Positions 33,920-45,164 of a stretch of 64,000 nucleotides of DNA are shown here, in pieces. The notes beneath the pieces are model-generated. The model was not told the origin of the DNA. It made no database searches and saw nothing but the letters and a program-made list of their open reading frames with translations. The position numbers and the translations under genes are program-made. Source of the DNA: Neofusicoccum parvum (lineage: Eukaryota; Ascomycota; Dothideomycetes; Botryosphaeriales; Botryosphaeriaceae); assembly GCA_020912385.1 (NCBI GenBank), contig CP087219.1, positions 1,488,001 to 1,552,000 of the forward strand, in the 5' to 3' direction. Numbering within the stretch: the first letter of the stretch is position 1; every line of letters starts with the position of its first letter.

Positions 33920-34348
33920 TCAACAGCGGTAGAAGCACTTCATGCTCTTCGCATTCGGAACATTGACACAGCTCCCAGGCCCAGTAACAATATTTCCGGA
34001 ATCCTGCACAAACAGAAGTCAGAAGTAGTTCTGTCATTATTAATACATTGCGTCGACACCTACCGTCTGCTCAGTCTGGCAGTTGGTATCCGAAAAGATA
34101 GTGCAGTCAGTGCCGAAAGTGCCATCTCCCGAAACCATCAAGCTGTTGAAGCTGTCGAACTGGAAGCAGTTGCCTGCGCAGGTCGGTTTGAAACTGCCGA
34201 GCGCAGAGCCCTTGCAGTCATTTCCGTTGAAGTACTGCACACATTCGCCGTTTGCGACGCCGCCGGTATTGTCGCAATCTGCTGCATGAACGGGGACTGC
34301 GGCGAGAGCCGCGAAGGCGAGGGTGATGTATGGAATGGTGAATTGCAT
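33920..34348 (-). CDS. Small secreted cysteine-rich protein, candidate effector
   Basis: Two exons, 34348-34064 and 34003-33920, with a 60-bp intron; 122 aa. The signal peptide (MQFTIPYITLAFAALAAVPVHA) is cleaved after Ala22, leaving a mature chain of 100 residues with ten cysteines, enough for five disulfides. The mature sequence is Gly/Asn/Ser-rich (ADCDNTGG, GECVQYFNGNDCKG, SFKPTCAGNCFQFDSF) and ends in KCFYRC, which is only revealed by splicing: the unspliced frame ends eight residues into the intron. Small size, secretion and paired cysteines fit the definition of a fungal effector or surface protein. I recognise no named family. A TATA element lies 86 bp upstream. Confidence 0.8.
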
Positions 34349-34433
34349 GCCGAAGAATAAAGATGTGTGAGAAATAGCTGGTTGATCAAGTCAATTTTGC
34401 CATCTGAGGATATTCGAGCGGAGATACAACAGG

Positions 34434-34440
34434 ATTTATA
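34434..34440 (-). promoter_or_regulatory. TATA box of the small secreted protein gene
   Basis: TATAAAT on the minus strand, 86 bp before the ATG at 34348. Confidence 0.5.
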
Positions 34441-35441
34441 TCTGTCTGATCGAGCACAGCGCATAGATTTGGAGGTTCGGCCTCGTAGTCTACGTCCAAA
34501 AATATCCCAACGGATTTCGTAGATCATGGTGTCTCAGATATTGATTAGATACTGTCACTGCTTGCGTAGCCCGAGGACGCGTATCGCATTATATCGCAGC
34601 TATTGTTGGCTGCCATAGAGTTCTGAGTCTGGAACTTGTCCGGCTCTCCAATCAAAATGAACAAGGGCTCTCCTCCAGAGCGTGGCTGAAGCTGAAGAAT
34701 ATGAGTCTAAGAGGGCCTTCCAACAGGGAAAGATTAAAGCGCTTTCAGCTTCATGGTGTGGGTTGTTTTGGAGTCGTGTCAAGCTTTCATGGATCAATTG
34801 GCTCTCTCTGACGGTTCTTGGCGCATTGGGCTTAGTGAGCTGACATAGGGAAATCATTGGACACTCACGCCATAGAGAGCGTTGCGTTTCCTCTACGCTG
34901 ACCTCAGAGAATGATTTGAGACACTGCCAAGGATGGAAACTTTTTCCTATTGCAGATGGCGAGGCGCGTTGTCTCGGGGTATTTGGTAGCCAACTTGTGG
35001 GATCGCATGTAGGCGAGATCATGGTTTCGGCTAATGTGCACAAGCATATATAAGCTTTCGAAATAGCTTTTGTCATCTCCTGCGTGACATGGCCGAAGGC
35101 TGAGGAGAAATGGCTTCTGAGAGACCTTGAATTCGGCGCTGGGTGCAAATTTTCCAGGCTCCATTACCGGTCCCCACCCCTTGATTGTGACCCTACAAAC
35201 ACCCGCACGCCGAGATTGATCTACAACAACACATCCTGATGGAGTGCCTGAAAGTCGCTTTAAGTGGGCTTGGCTTAATAGCGGACATCAGTGTTCATAC
35301 TTCCGCCCGGGATGTCGCCCATCAAGGTGCTCTTTCCCGCAAACACCAGAAGCATAAGAGAGCCACATGGCTCGAGTGATAGGGACTACAACCGCTCAAT
35401 CTTGGTTTGAACATCTGGGAGAAGACGCCATTGGTTCCACG
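34441..35441. other. Intergenic region with one doubtful minus-strand frame
   Basis: A 182-codon open frame (35148-34600, minus) lacks an ATG at its opening and matches no family I know; it may be a decayed gene or chance. Otherwise nothing recognised. Confidence 0.35.
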
Positions 35442-37211
35442 ATGGACAAGATCTTTCTTGCATGTGTGGCGCTCTCTGCAGCGCACTGGACGCCCGTCCA
35501 CGGAAAGCCCGTGCACGCCGCTGAGCACTCGAGAAAACCACTACTGCAAGACTTCGACGCACTCGGAGCCTGGTTCGACGGGGTTTCAGCAATCAAGAAC
35601 AATGGGAATCGAAACGACAGCGTGGCCTCGGGACAGCCGGGGAAGAACGCATCCATCGCCATCGTCGGCGGAGGTATCTCCGGCCTGGCGACAGCCCTCA
35701 TGCTCGACAGCGTTGGACTCTACAACTGGGAGATCATCGAAGCTAGCGACCGCGTCGGAGGCAGATTCCGGACCAAGTACGTTGGTGGGACGCAGGAGTG
35801 GGCCGAGATGGGCCCCATGCGGCTCCCGTACAGCGTCACGTACAAGGACGGCGAGACGCTCGAGTACACGGATCACCGAATGGTGTGGCAGCTGGCCGAG
35901 ATCCTCAACAGCATGAACGGCAACAGCTCGGAGTGGAAGGTCGACTTCATTCCGTGGATCCAGCACCATCCGAACGAGCTCCTTGCTCTGGGCACTGGCA
36001 GGCATCCGGACGGACGCATCCCGACGCGGGCGGAGATCGAGGCGGATGCCAGCTTGGGGAAGCCAGCGCCGTTGAGTACCCAAGAGTACGATACGACAAA
36101 AGAGCAGATGAACGGAATCCTCAAGAAGAAGGATATTCTCAAATCAATTCAACGGGACGTTTGGCGTGCCCACAAGCAGGCCATGGATCAAGGCCTGGAC
36201 GATTGGAGCGAGCAAGCAATGATGCGCCATGTGTTCAAGGCCAGCGAGAACGTTACCGATGCCATCTGGACCGCAGGTGACTACGACGTGTTCTGGGACG
36301 AGCTGCATCACAATTCCAACCTTGGTCTGGATGGAAGCAGCAGCGCCTTAGGAGAAACTAAGTGGAAGTGCATCGACGGAGGATTCAGCAGGCTTTCTGA
36401 CGCCTTCATACCTCACGTCAGCGACAGATTGGTCCTCAACAGGAAAATCAGGAAGCTGGAGACCATCGACGGCGAAAACGGACACAACCGCACCCGGCTC
36501 TCGTGGTACCCCAATGCCGCCAACCGGACCTACGAATCCAAAGACTACGACTACACCGTAATGGCTGTCCCCTTTACCATGACGCGCTTTATGGACCTTC
36601 CCAAATTTTCTTCCGTCCTCGGCCGCGCTATCAGCGAAGCCGGCCTGCGTTTCAAGTCAGCCTGCAAGGTAGCACTCCTGTTCTCCGAGCGCTTCTGGGA
36701 GAAGGGTGACCGCCCAATCTTCGGCGGCTACTCCACACCACCCAGTGCCTCCGTTGGCGCTCTCTATTATCCTGTGTATGGCATCAATGAAAGCCGACCC
36801 GGCCTGATTATGCACTACCGCGGCGGTGACTGGAGTGACCGGTTCGTCAGCTTCTCGGATGAGGAGCATGTGCAGACGGTGCTTGACGCCATTGTTGATC
36901 TACATGGAGAGCAAGCGAGGGATCTGTACACAGGAGACTATGAGAGGCTTTGTTGGCTACAGGATGAACATACTGCGACAGCATGGTGCCGGCCCGATGT
37001 GGAGCAACACAAGCTGTATATTCCAGCATACCACCAGACGGAGCACAATACCATCTTTATCGGTGAACACACTGCACCGACTCATGCTTGGGTCAGCTCG
37101 TCGTTGCAGTCGTCTGTCAGAGGATCTGTGCAGCTGCTGCTGGAGCTTGGTCTGATCAATGAGGCTAAGGAGCTGAATCAGCGCTGGATGGGGAGGTGGA
37201 TTCAAGTTTAG
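35442..37211 (+). CDS. Secreted L-amino-acid oxidase-like flavin amine oxidase
   Basis: Single exon, 589 aa from ATG 35442, which begins a signal peptide (MDKIFLACVALSAAHW...). A longer frame from ATG 35367 would bury this signal 25 residues inside. The FAD Rossmann motif IAIVGGGISGLATALML lies at about 72-88, followed by the acidic ribose-binding residue in EIIEASDRVGGRFRT. This is the GG-doublet of the flavin amine oxidase family. Further landmarks are WAEMGPMRLP, the substrate-domain helices, and the C-terminal FAD contact GEHTAPTHAWVSSSLQSS. Family members oxidise L-amino acids to 2-oxo acids with release of ammonia and hydrogen peroxide. Several N-x-S/T sites fit secretion. Lack of introns contrasts with most neighbours. 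Substrate not predictable. Confidence 0.9.
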   Translation: MDKIFLACVALSAAHWTPVHGKPVHAAEHSRKPLLQDFDALGAWFDGVSAIKNNGNRNDSVASGQPGKNASIAIVGGGISGLATALMLDSVGLYNWEIIEASDRVGGRFRTKYVGGTQEWAEMGPMRLPYSVTYKDGETLEYTDHRMVWQLAEILNSMNGNSSEWKVDFIPWIQHHPNELLALGTGRHPDGRIPTRAEIEADASLGKPAPLSTQEYDTTKEQMNGILKKKDILKSIQRDVWRAHKQAMDQGLDDWSEQAMMRHVFKASENVTDAIWTAGDYDVFWDELHHNSNLGLDGSSSALGETKWKCIDGGFSRLSDAFIPHVSDRLVLNRKIRKLETIDGENGHNRTRLSWYPNAANRTYESKDYDYTVMAVPFTMTRFMDLPKFSSVLGRAISEAGLRFKSACKVALLFSERFWEKGDRPIFGGYSTPPSASVGALYYPVYGINESRPGLIMHYRGGDWSDRFVSFSDEEHVQTVLDAIVDLHGEQARDLYTGDYERLCWLQDEHTATAWCRPDVEQHKLYIPAYHQTEHNTIFIGEHTAPTHAWVSSSLQSSVRGSVQLLLELGLINEAKELNQRWMGRWIQV

Positions 37212-38397
37212 TCGGCCTCGGAACATCATGAAAGTGGCCATTGGCTTACATAGGAGGATATCAGTGTGTAATGGGGGAACCCTATTATATGTGTGACCCC
37301 GTGTCTTGTAGATATTGCTTTATTAAATTCTCTTTCAGCAGGAGATAGAATGCTAAGCAAGATGCTAGTGGTCATTCGGCGCGTCTTCGCAAGCCATAGC
37401 GTGTAAGGTGAGCTCACGGAGCGGTGTGGCATCCGGTAAGGGGATGTAGCGTTTAACGTAGAACTTCGGGTATTCGGCACTGATGGGTCAGAGATAGGTC
37501 CGCGTCACCCGTTGGCGCAGCGCAAAGCCCCAACGGCCTACGGGAAGTTACACCACAGGGTGTTCTTGGCTTTCTCAAACACGTGGTCATCGGCTTGTCA
37601 AACTTTGTTTCATGGTGGTTGCCATCGCTTCAATGACAGTGGAGGATTACGTCACTGCGGACATGGGCGGGGAACCTGGGGCACCTGGCACTCGGAACTC
37701 GGGCAGTGAATGGCCGAGTCCAGGCTGCACAGGGGCTGGAAAACAGTAAAAATCATGAGAGAGATCCAGTAATTCCGTGCCAGGTCATAGGCGACTTATG
37801 GTGCCCTCGGATACAAGCTCGGACATAATCCAACATCTACCACCAGTGCCTCTCTTCACCGAAAGATGAATTCGGAGATGCTCTGGCGGTGTAGAAGCCA
37901 TCTTGACTGGCTACCCAAGTGCTTTTCGACTATGAATGCTTCTACTTTCCCCACTTCGGCACTTCGGAGATCCTGGTTCGCTGTTCCGTCATCATCCGCA
38001 TCGGACTCGTATAGTTCCCGAACCAGTTCCTGGATCATCAACGGTGCACGCACAGCCACCAGAAGGCTTAGCTAAAAAGCGTGATCCACTCAAGACCATT
38101 ATCATCCAACGTGCTCCACTTCTGCTTCTGCACTGTGGGAATAACAGGTTTGGTCGAGGCTTGGTTCAGCTTGGACGGTACCCCTCGTGAGTCGAACGTG
38201 CAGTAACACCAGCATCTACGCCTCAACGGCTGTCGTAAGGTAGTCAAGGACGGTGGTGGAGACGCGAAAGATATATATTCTGCCTGATGCCGGCTCAAAA
38301 GTCCAAGAAATAGAATTTGTTCAACCAAGACAAAAATCGCTCACTATTCACATATCCAGAAAATTGTTCTACCAAACGCACGACCACCCCGCCCGAA
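37212..38397. other. Intergenic, 1.2 kb
   Basis: A 67-codon minus frame (38059-37856) has acidic, coding-like composition but no ATG at its opening and no partner exon found. A TATA-like element at 38272-38278 precedes the next gene. Confidence 0.4.
38272..38278 (+). promoter_or_regulatory. TATA box of the GPI-anchored protein gene
   Basis: TATATAT, about 125 bp before the ATG at 38398. Confidence 0.45.
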
Positions 38398-39144
38398 ATG
38401 CATTTCACTCCCCTCCTTTCAGTCTACTGTCTGGCTGCCCTCGCTCTAAGCCAGAGTGTAGACTGGCGTGACATTCCAGGTGTCTGCTCTCCAGTGTGTT
38501 ACGCAGTTGTCAACCTCGCGCAGAGCTGCGAGCACAACGGCAGCAATGACTACATTACTTGCGTATGTGACAACAATGTGGCTGCAGATTGGATTCCGAA
38601 TTGTCAGGCCTGCATCGCTGCCGTTTGGAGAGACAATACCAGTAAGTAGTTTCCATAGGCCTCCTCGTAACTCATGTTGAAGCTGACCATGTACTTGCCC
38701 CAGATGTGAACAGCCTGTTGAGCTCCTGCTCTTTCACAGCTACAACCTGGACGGGGGCAACCACCGGCACAGGTACTGCTACTGCTGTTCCAACTACGGA
38801 TACTACCCAGACCACCTCTACAACTGAGAGCACTGGGACCACAGCTACTTCTACCTCGACTGCTGGTACGACGAGCTCATCGTCGAGCTCTGGAACTTCA
38901 ACTGTAAGCTCTAACTTTATTGCTGATAACGCTGTACGCTCCACGAAGAAAAGAAAAGCATGCTCATGAATCAAAACAGCGGTCGTCCAGTACCACGAGA
39001 ACGACTGGCACCGGAACCACTGCCGCAGCCAGTGCCAGCGGGACGTCCAGCACGGCGAGCGAGTTTACCGGTGCCGCTGCACCCGTTGTGACAGCGTGCC
39101 TTGGTGTCGCCTATGCTATGATGGGGCTCCCTGCCATTCTCTGA
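38398..39144 (+). CDS. GPI-anchored Cys- and Ser/Thr-rich surface protein
   Basis: Three exons, 38398-38641, 38704-38903 and 38980-39144, with introns of 62 and 76 bp; 202 aa. Signal peptide MHFTPLLSVYCLAALALS. The N-terminal domain carries a spaced cysteine set (VCSPVC, QSC, TCVCD, NCQAC, SSC; eight in all), similar in spacing to CFEM-like domains, though I cannot confirm CFEM because its Asp landmark is not obvious. A Thr/Ser-rich stalk (about 100-175), heavily O-glycosylatable, follows. The end (VVTACLGVAYAMMGLPAIL) is a short hydrophobic tail after small residues, typical of GPI attachment. Probable cell-wall or plasma-membrane surface protein. All three splice junctions keep phase and remove in-frame stops. 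Confidence 0.82.
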
Positions 39145-39514
39145 ATGTACTGCGGTACATGAGCTCAACCTCATCGGCTCAATGGCATGCCATTTTCGCT
39201 GCACTTCCTGGACCACGAATCCGATCATTTCCTTACACGGGCCCGTGTTTATTATGACTCATGAATTATAACAGTCCCTCAGATGATATCAAATTTTAAG
39301 TTGAAGTGGCTATATGGACTCTCCTTTGCGGCTCTACCGCCGGTACGGAGGGCGCTTAAATAGTTTTGGCAATTGATGTGTTTTATTCCAAAGTTTACTA
39401 GTCAATGCGTGCTTCAGATACCTAACCAATCGCGTAAAACTTGACCCGTTGCAGCACCGTGTTGTGCAAGCGCCAGAAAACAATAGATATCACAGCTGCT
39501 CTATGACCGGTTGT
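39145..39514. other. Convergent 3' intergenic gap
   Basis: 370 bp between two gene ends, AT-rich; presumably terminators and untranslated regions. Nothing else seen. Confidence 0.4.
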
Positions 39515-41355
39515 TTACCTGACCTTCAGAAGTTTGGTACACGTCCTCCGCCCCCGCTCCACGTATGTGCCCAAGTTCTTCCTCCACGTCACGACGCCTG
39601 ATGCCGCCCTGCCGCCCTCGACATCATCGGCCTCGCTCCTCTTCTTGATCCGCGGCAGCATCAACCACACCGCGAGAATAGCGGCCAGCAGCGCAACGAT
39701 GATCGGCTGGAGCACCTGCACTCCCTTCGCCTGAGCCAGCATTCCGACCGCGAACGGGAACAGCGCTGATCCGCCCCCTCCAAGCGCGGCGGCGAACCCG
39801 ATAGCTGAGACGTGGAGGCGCACGGGTAGCAGTTTGGTGGTTGTGACAACGACGGCGGGGAAAAGTGGGCCCAGGAAGAAACCCTCGAGAGCGACGGCGA
39901 CGGCGGAGACGGCGAACTGCGGGACGAGCCAGAAGAGGAGCTGGAGCCCGATGGCGGCGGGAACATACATCTGTTATGTGAGAATGGGTCAATGCACGGA
40001 TCGCTGGCAGAAGTTGGCAGTGTTTGACGTGGATACTCAGTGGAACCAAGAGAGAAAATTGCGAGGTGTAGATGGGAGCAATAGTAAAACTTACCGTGAC
40101 GGCGTTCTTTTCCCCTATCCGCGGCGTTACGAAGCCAAGCACCATCCGGCCGACCGTGATGCCTACCCAAAACCCAGTGGCGACCATTCCGGAGTCGAAG
40201 GCCTCTCCGGACCGTTCTCGGATCATGAAGACCACGAGCCAGCCACCAAGCGCGACCTCAACGCCTACATAGCCGAGGAGGAAAATAGCAGCTATCCAAC
40301 AAACGCGTAGGGAGAGTGTTTGCTTGAACAAACCGCCGCTACCGGAAGATGATGAGCTCGCAGAGCGGAACTCCGCTCCTGAGGCACCCCAGAAGCTGAA
40401 GATAGAGGTTGCAGCCTCGATAGCTGCGGCTCCTATCTATTTGTTGTAGCCCGTGTTATCAGCGAAAATGTAGTACGGAAGGCACAGAGGAAGGCGAGAA
40501 CGACGTTCAATGACGAAAAACCACGGTGGGAAACTCACCATCAAATAATAGAACATATACCACTCCCATCCCCCCTTTGTAATCAAGCTCGTCGCCACCA
40601 ACGGCGATAACACCGCTCCCGTGCCGTAGATACCGTGCAGCAGCCCTAAGATCTCATTCGGGTTGGCCAGGCCCCCCACCCATGCGTTCCAGGCTGCACC
40701 CTGAAGCGCATTCGCGAAACCCGCAAACAGGAAAAACACAACGAGAACTGGGTATGGTGGGTGGCAAGCAATGCCTACGTAGGCTATGAGATGGCTGATG
40801 GGGCCCAAGAAGGCGATTCCCCGGTGCCCGAATGTATGGTGGACCCAATTGTTGAGAATCGCGGCGGTCAAATAGCCTCCAAAAGGGGAGAAGAAGACGA
40901 GTGACACAATGGTATAGTTGAGTTGGTAGTCAGATTCGAGCTTCGAAGCGAGAAATATTAGTCGGGTTTAGATCAATTCGCAAGACGATGAGCAGGATGA
41001 AGACCAAAGTCGTTAGGGACGATGAGTGAGAGGATATGCGTACGTATGGGATGATAGCCTGACTCAAGATGTTAACATGGTGTTCGGAAAAACATGGTCA
41101 ACGACATACACCATAGGCTGCGTCGTTAGAGCCTTGCACCAAGAACGCCCAGAAAACCGCAGAGAGACGCAGGACGTTGGTGCGCGAGCTGTTCCATTTT
41201 TGACGGGCATCGACAGCTGTTTCGGGAGTGTCATCGGAATACTGAGCTGAAGCATTGTGAATGCTTCCGTCGTGGTGGGACTCCTGGCTATGTGGAGGCA
41301 CGGGCTGCAGCTGCAGCTCGGCGTTGATTGGAGTGGGGAGGCTGGAGGAAGACAT
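39515..41355 (-). CDS. MFS transporter (about 12 TM)
   Basis: Five exons: 41355-41110, 41058-41044, 40940-40539, 40436-40095 and 39970-39515; 486 aa. Exon 2 is a 15-nt micro-exon coding AIIPY; it joins GSNDAAYG to LESDYQLNYTIVSLVF, reproducing the MFS TM1-TM2 region (NDAAYG.IIPYLE..Y.LNYT). Other landmarks: SPFGGYLTAAILNNWVHHTFGHRG (TM2 and the A-motif loop), NALQGAAWNAW (TM4), GIYGTGAVLSPL (TM5), then after a cytosolic Ser/Gly-rich loop the second six-helix half with GMVATGFWVGITVGRMVLG. Similar fungal proteins are described as FucP-like or bypass-of-stop-codon type MFS; the substrate is unknown. The acidic and Ser-rich N-terminus is cytosolic. Confidence 0.87.
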
Positions 41356-41639
41356 ACTCGTAGAGTGTGCGAAGTCGGCTGAAAAAAAAAAAGGGTGCGG
41401 GGAAACAGCTTTATACTGTTACACGCTCCTGCTTATCAATTGCCCACTTACCACGTACATCGTCCCTTCGAATCAGGACGCGGCGTCGCTGAGCTGGCTA
41501 CTTATCTGACTCATGAGTGTGACGTCTTGCGGGAACTTTGCATCTTCACCGAGTGCGGGGTCTTTGTGCAACGGAAAGTCAATAAAGAACATTTCAATGT
41601 CAATACGCCTATCGGCAATAGAACTACAAAGTCCATAGG

Positions 41640-44045
41640 CTAGATCCAACCAACTATCTTCTGTAGTCTTTCTACGACCATCTTCTGGAAAAAGCTCTGT
41701 ACTTGGTACTGATTCATGTCCTTTGTCTCCTGCTCAAATCCGATGCACACCCGGATCGCACTTGCGAGAACCTCTCCCACTTGATGCGGGACTTTCTTCC
41801 TACACGCTTTCTCTATGTGAGCCTTCACGTAGTCTGAAGGAATTCTTTGACGTTCTTGGACCTTGAGGATTGCTTTGATGCTCCTCCAGATGGCGATTTC
41901 ATACAGCACGACACCCTGATTTCAAGTTAGCGAGCCGGGAAGCGCGACGGGAAGTAAGGTGGAGAAAGGCTCACGAGGGAGTAGATATCATGTGCTTTGG
42001 TAAAGTCTACCAGCGGCCGGCCCCACCGGTCAGGATGACGGTACAGATTGTTGTCGATGCTGTGGTCCTCTTCTCGCCGTGTGCCGGCGGCCTCTGCCCG
42101 AGCATACTCAAACCCAAACAGCCAAGGCAACGCGACGTCAAAATTACCCACTTGTGCTGTTGCATGCCACAGGTCTTGCTCCGGCACGGGTGGCAAGGGC
42201 ATAAAAGCAACATTGCCGCTTCGAATCTCCTTGTGGACCCAGCCAACTCGATGGAAGCTCTCCAGAGCAGCGCAAAGCGCGTGTGCTAGTTTTATACGGT
42301 GACCGAGCGGCACAATTGGCTCGTGATCGAAAACATTGAGAAGCGTGACGGGACCTTTTTCCAAGCGGCATTGGAAAGGCGGTTCAAATACCAAACCAAA
42401 CTTGCTGGCAAACTTGTCGTGGACGTAGCCAACGCACGGGAGGATATGGTAACTCGGCCTCTTAGAGTGGCAAAGTACTTGAGTCATACGTTCAAGTTGC
42501 TGCACTGTTTCATTGTAAGGCTCTCCCGTTCCAGGGTCCTCATAGTAGTCGAAGAACTCCGTCAAGACCTGACGATTATTGATACGACCAATGCCGAAAC
42601 GTTTTGAGCTGTCAAGATCTTGAACGTGGTGGAAATCCAGCTCCAGTTTCTCAGAAATGCTTTGGTTGCTGATCAGAATATCTCGGAGTGATGCAGATTC
42701 AGTTGTTCCAGTGACGTCGAAAAGAGTTCTATCTCCTGCACGCATGTTCAGATCCTTCGGGTCCAGATCCAAGAGCACCGGAGTTTCGACTGCGTCGCAT
42801 ACAGCAGAAATACGGCGCTCAATTGATTGGTAGGCGTTGATAATTGAGTGTTCATCTGCTTCCATGAGTGGGTTCTGAGCAAGATCCGTAGTGTGCGACA
42901 TGACGGTGTTCAATCCTTGCAATTCTCTCAGGATACCTTGCTGCGAAGCCACTGAAAGCTTCCCAAGCAAGGAACCTGGCGGAAATGCCTTGGAATCGAG
43001 TTGGCTTTGAAGACGCCGAGCTTTGAGGACCACAGCCTCGATGTTGACAGCAGTCACAGACTCTGGGGGTGCGGTTTTGAGCCAGTCTGCAATTTGACGA
43101 CCGGTCAAGTCGTCTGTAAGTGAAGCACGGAAGACGAGAAATCCAGACGGCTTTTTCATGAAGCCCATATGCTGAGGGTCTTTGAGCTTCTTTAGAGGAG
43201 TGCTCGTTGGCCTTGTCCGTGCGAGGTCCACATGGTAGGGCGTTGCTGAAACTGCCGTTAGCATCAACGATGAGAACCAAAGCGCCAACAGATCTGCTTA
43301 CCTGTGATTTTCTCGTTTTCCGCAAGTACGCCTGCTAGATCGCTGACTGTAACTCCACGGTCGGCATGGTAACGTAGCTCTCTAAGTAGAAAGGCCGTAA
43401 AAGAGTGCTTGCCTGGTTCTGGTGTGAGAACGCCTTTTGCTGATGCTGCCAATACCTCAAATCTCCCTTGATCTTTGGTGCCTTTTGCCAGTAATGCAGC
43501 ATTGCAGCAGTCAAGAATCAAAAGAACATCTCCAAGAGCCCCGTAAAGGTTCTGTTGGCATGCGGACCACGAGAGCGTAGGCCCCCCTTTCTCGAATCTG
43601 TCTTCGAATAGAGTAATGAGCCGCCGATGCAAGCATATGAGATCATTCCATAGAAACATTAAGTTGAATAGATATGCATAGCCATTAATGAATTCACTTA
43701 CGCTGCCCAGCGGGCCTCTTCTTTCAATCCTTTGAAGCAATGGCCGGCGTAGTATATTATGATGAGCGTCCTTTCATGGTCTGCATGTTCGGAAACAAAA
43801 TACGCCACTTCTCGGTTGAGTCGAGGCTGTGCACCTTCGTTAGGGATAGGGAAGCGAGTGACGCGAAAGTTGTAGCTCTGCTCAAAGAGTCTTTGCAATG
43901 CATCAATTTCTTTATCAGGGTTGAGATCATTTTCTTTCCAAAACGTAATGAGTACGTTTACATTATCGTATTCCGATCTTTCTGAAAAGTATGTAGAGGT
44001 GGATTTGGAAAAGTCTTCGGTAATCTGAGCTTCGGAACTATCCAT
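41640..44045 (-). CDS. Caspase-like domain fused to a protein pseudokinase
   Basis: Four exons, 44045-43702, 43597-43302, 43245-41975 and 41915-41640, with introns of 104, 56 and 59 bp; 728 aa. The N-terminal third is a caspase/C14-like domain: NVLITFWKEND opens the fold, TLIIIYYAGHC supplies the catalytic His (about 102) and VLLILDCCNAAL the Cys (145/146), followed by VLAASAKGVLTPEPGKHSFT. The C-terminal part (about 350-728) is a kinase-like fold: LAHALCAALESFHRVGWVHK, then DIYSLGVVLYEIAIWRS for helix F. The catalytic loop reads HKEIRSGN, so the HRD aspartate is Glu, and DFG is replaced by NFD, which predicts a pseudokinase. Such multidomain proteins in fungi are linked to allorecognition and regulated cell death. 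Divergent from a small SH3-like gene (373 bp). Confidence 0.82.
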
Positions 44046-44418
44046 GGTGAGAAAAAGGATGGCATGCAGATCGGACGAAACGGGCTGCAAAGTGTCCCGC
44101 GAAGGCGAGATTATGACTGCAGCGGGCGCTGCCATAGAGATCCGAAGCTTACTGTCTGATTGGTTCATGTGCAGCCACGACAGCGCAACAGCTCCAGGCA
44201 ACAGTGAACGGCTGCTCCCAAATGCAGATTCACCGAACCCCACAGATGTTCTTGATAGGCAAGATGGCTCGCTTGTTGCGACCCACACTGCGGTTATCGA
44301 GCGGTTTCAGGGATCGCATCATGCACGTCAGCGCAGCCTTGCCGTGCTTGCGGGATTTTCGATCAATACAAGAAGAATCCGTCTGCTTGCATTCGAGGCT
44401 GAATCTACCACTGCCAAA
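44046..44418. other. Divergent promoter, caspase-like / SH3-like genes
   Basis: 373 bp shared 5' region. No TATA element obvious. The upstream extension of the caspase frame into this region starts without ATG and is not used. Confidence 0.45.
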
Positions 44419-44874
44419 ATGTCCTCAGCACCGGATGAGCTGCGCGGTAGGACGAAGCCAATTGTCGACAGTAGCGATGATGAAGACTACTTGGCAGTAT
44501 GTTCTTCCAATCAATGTGCGCATTAGCTGGGAGGAGCTGAAACATACTTTTCAGGACCCGGCTGAGTTTTCCGACTCGGTTGCGGGCAAGTTTCGCGCCC
44601 GAGTGGAAGAGTATGGAATGGCAGCTAAGGTATGCACAGTGCTGCCTCTTAAAGCCGATCAAAACTGATCTTGAACCCTAAGTTCCCGAGTGCGCCGCTT
44701 TACCAGGTCGGAGAGGTTGTTTATCTTTCTGTGACCGGTCAAAGTCAGCCTTCTGGTCCCTACGTCATTGTCTCTGTCGATGCGGCTGGAAAGTACAGGA
44801 TCAAGCAGCGGGACAACAACCAAGCATATCCACAGCCGGTCGAAGAAAGTAATTTGGTTGTGCCAGTCTCTTGA
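44419..44874 (+). CDS. Small SH3-like (beta-barrel) hypothetical protein
   Basis: Three exons, 44419-44496, 44555-44629 and 44683-44874, with introns of 58 and 53 bp; 114 aa. Every boundary is a clean GT-AG site in phase 0. The protein starts with an acidic disordered segment (IVDSSDDEDYLA), a short helix-forming segment (FRARVEEYGMAAK), then a compact beta-rich domain with YQVGEVVYLSV, GPYVIVSVDAAGKYRI and QRDNN, resembling an SH3/KOW-type fold by strand pattern and spacing only. I do not recognise the family by name. It sits between the caspase/pseudokinase gene and the DUF6594 gene, so it may belong to the same locus. No signal peptide or membrane segment. Confidence 0.68.
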
Positions 44875-45164
44875 ATTTGAGATTCAATCAACGCCAGAAT
44901 GGACCAAGTCAATTTTCTTTGTTTTTCGTGTTGTGTCTCCTTTTTGCAGATTGGTGTTCCCGTGACCTTCGAAGGCTGCCTTGCCACTTGATGGAATTGC
45001 ACACCGGGTGCAGGGCGGCTTAGCCTTTTTGTGGGGCAGCGGCAGCGTCCCGCAGTCATAAGGAATGGCGGTGAATCATCCTGAAGACGCGACACAGAAC
45101 CTTTGCCCCAGTTCTAGCCCAAGAGCTCAAAAGGAGAGGAAATCCACGCCGAACCTGTAGTACC

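Noticed and set aside
34600..35148. 182-codon minus frame
   Set aside because: Opens at TTG rather than ATG, no family recognised, no partner exons with fitting phase; too weak to call a gene.
37856..38059. Acidic 67-codon minus frame
   Set aside because: Coding-like composition but opens at GTG and stands alone; could be a gene relic, not supportable.
41249..41267. Perfect hairpin GAAGCATT-gtg-AATGCTTC
   Set aside because: Shares the word of the inverted-repeat family but lies inside exon 1 of the MFS gene with no extended arms; probably chance.
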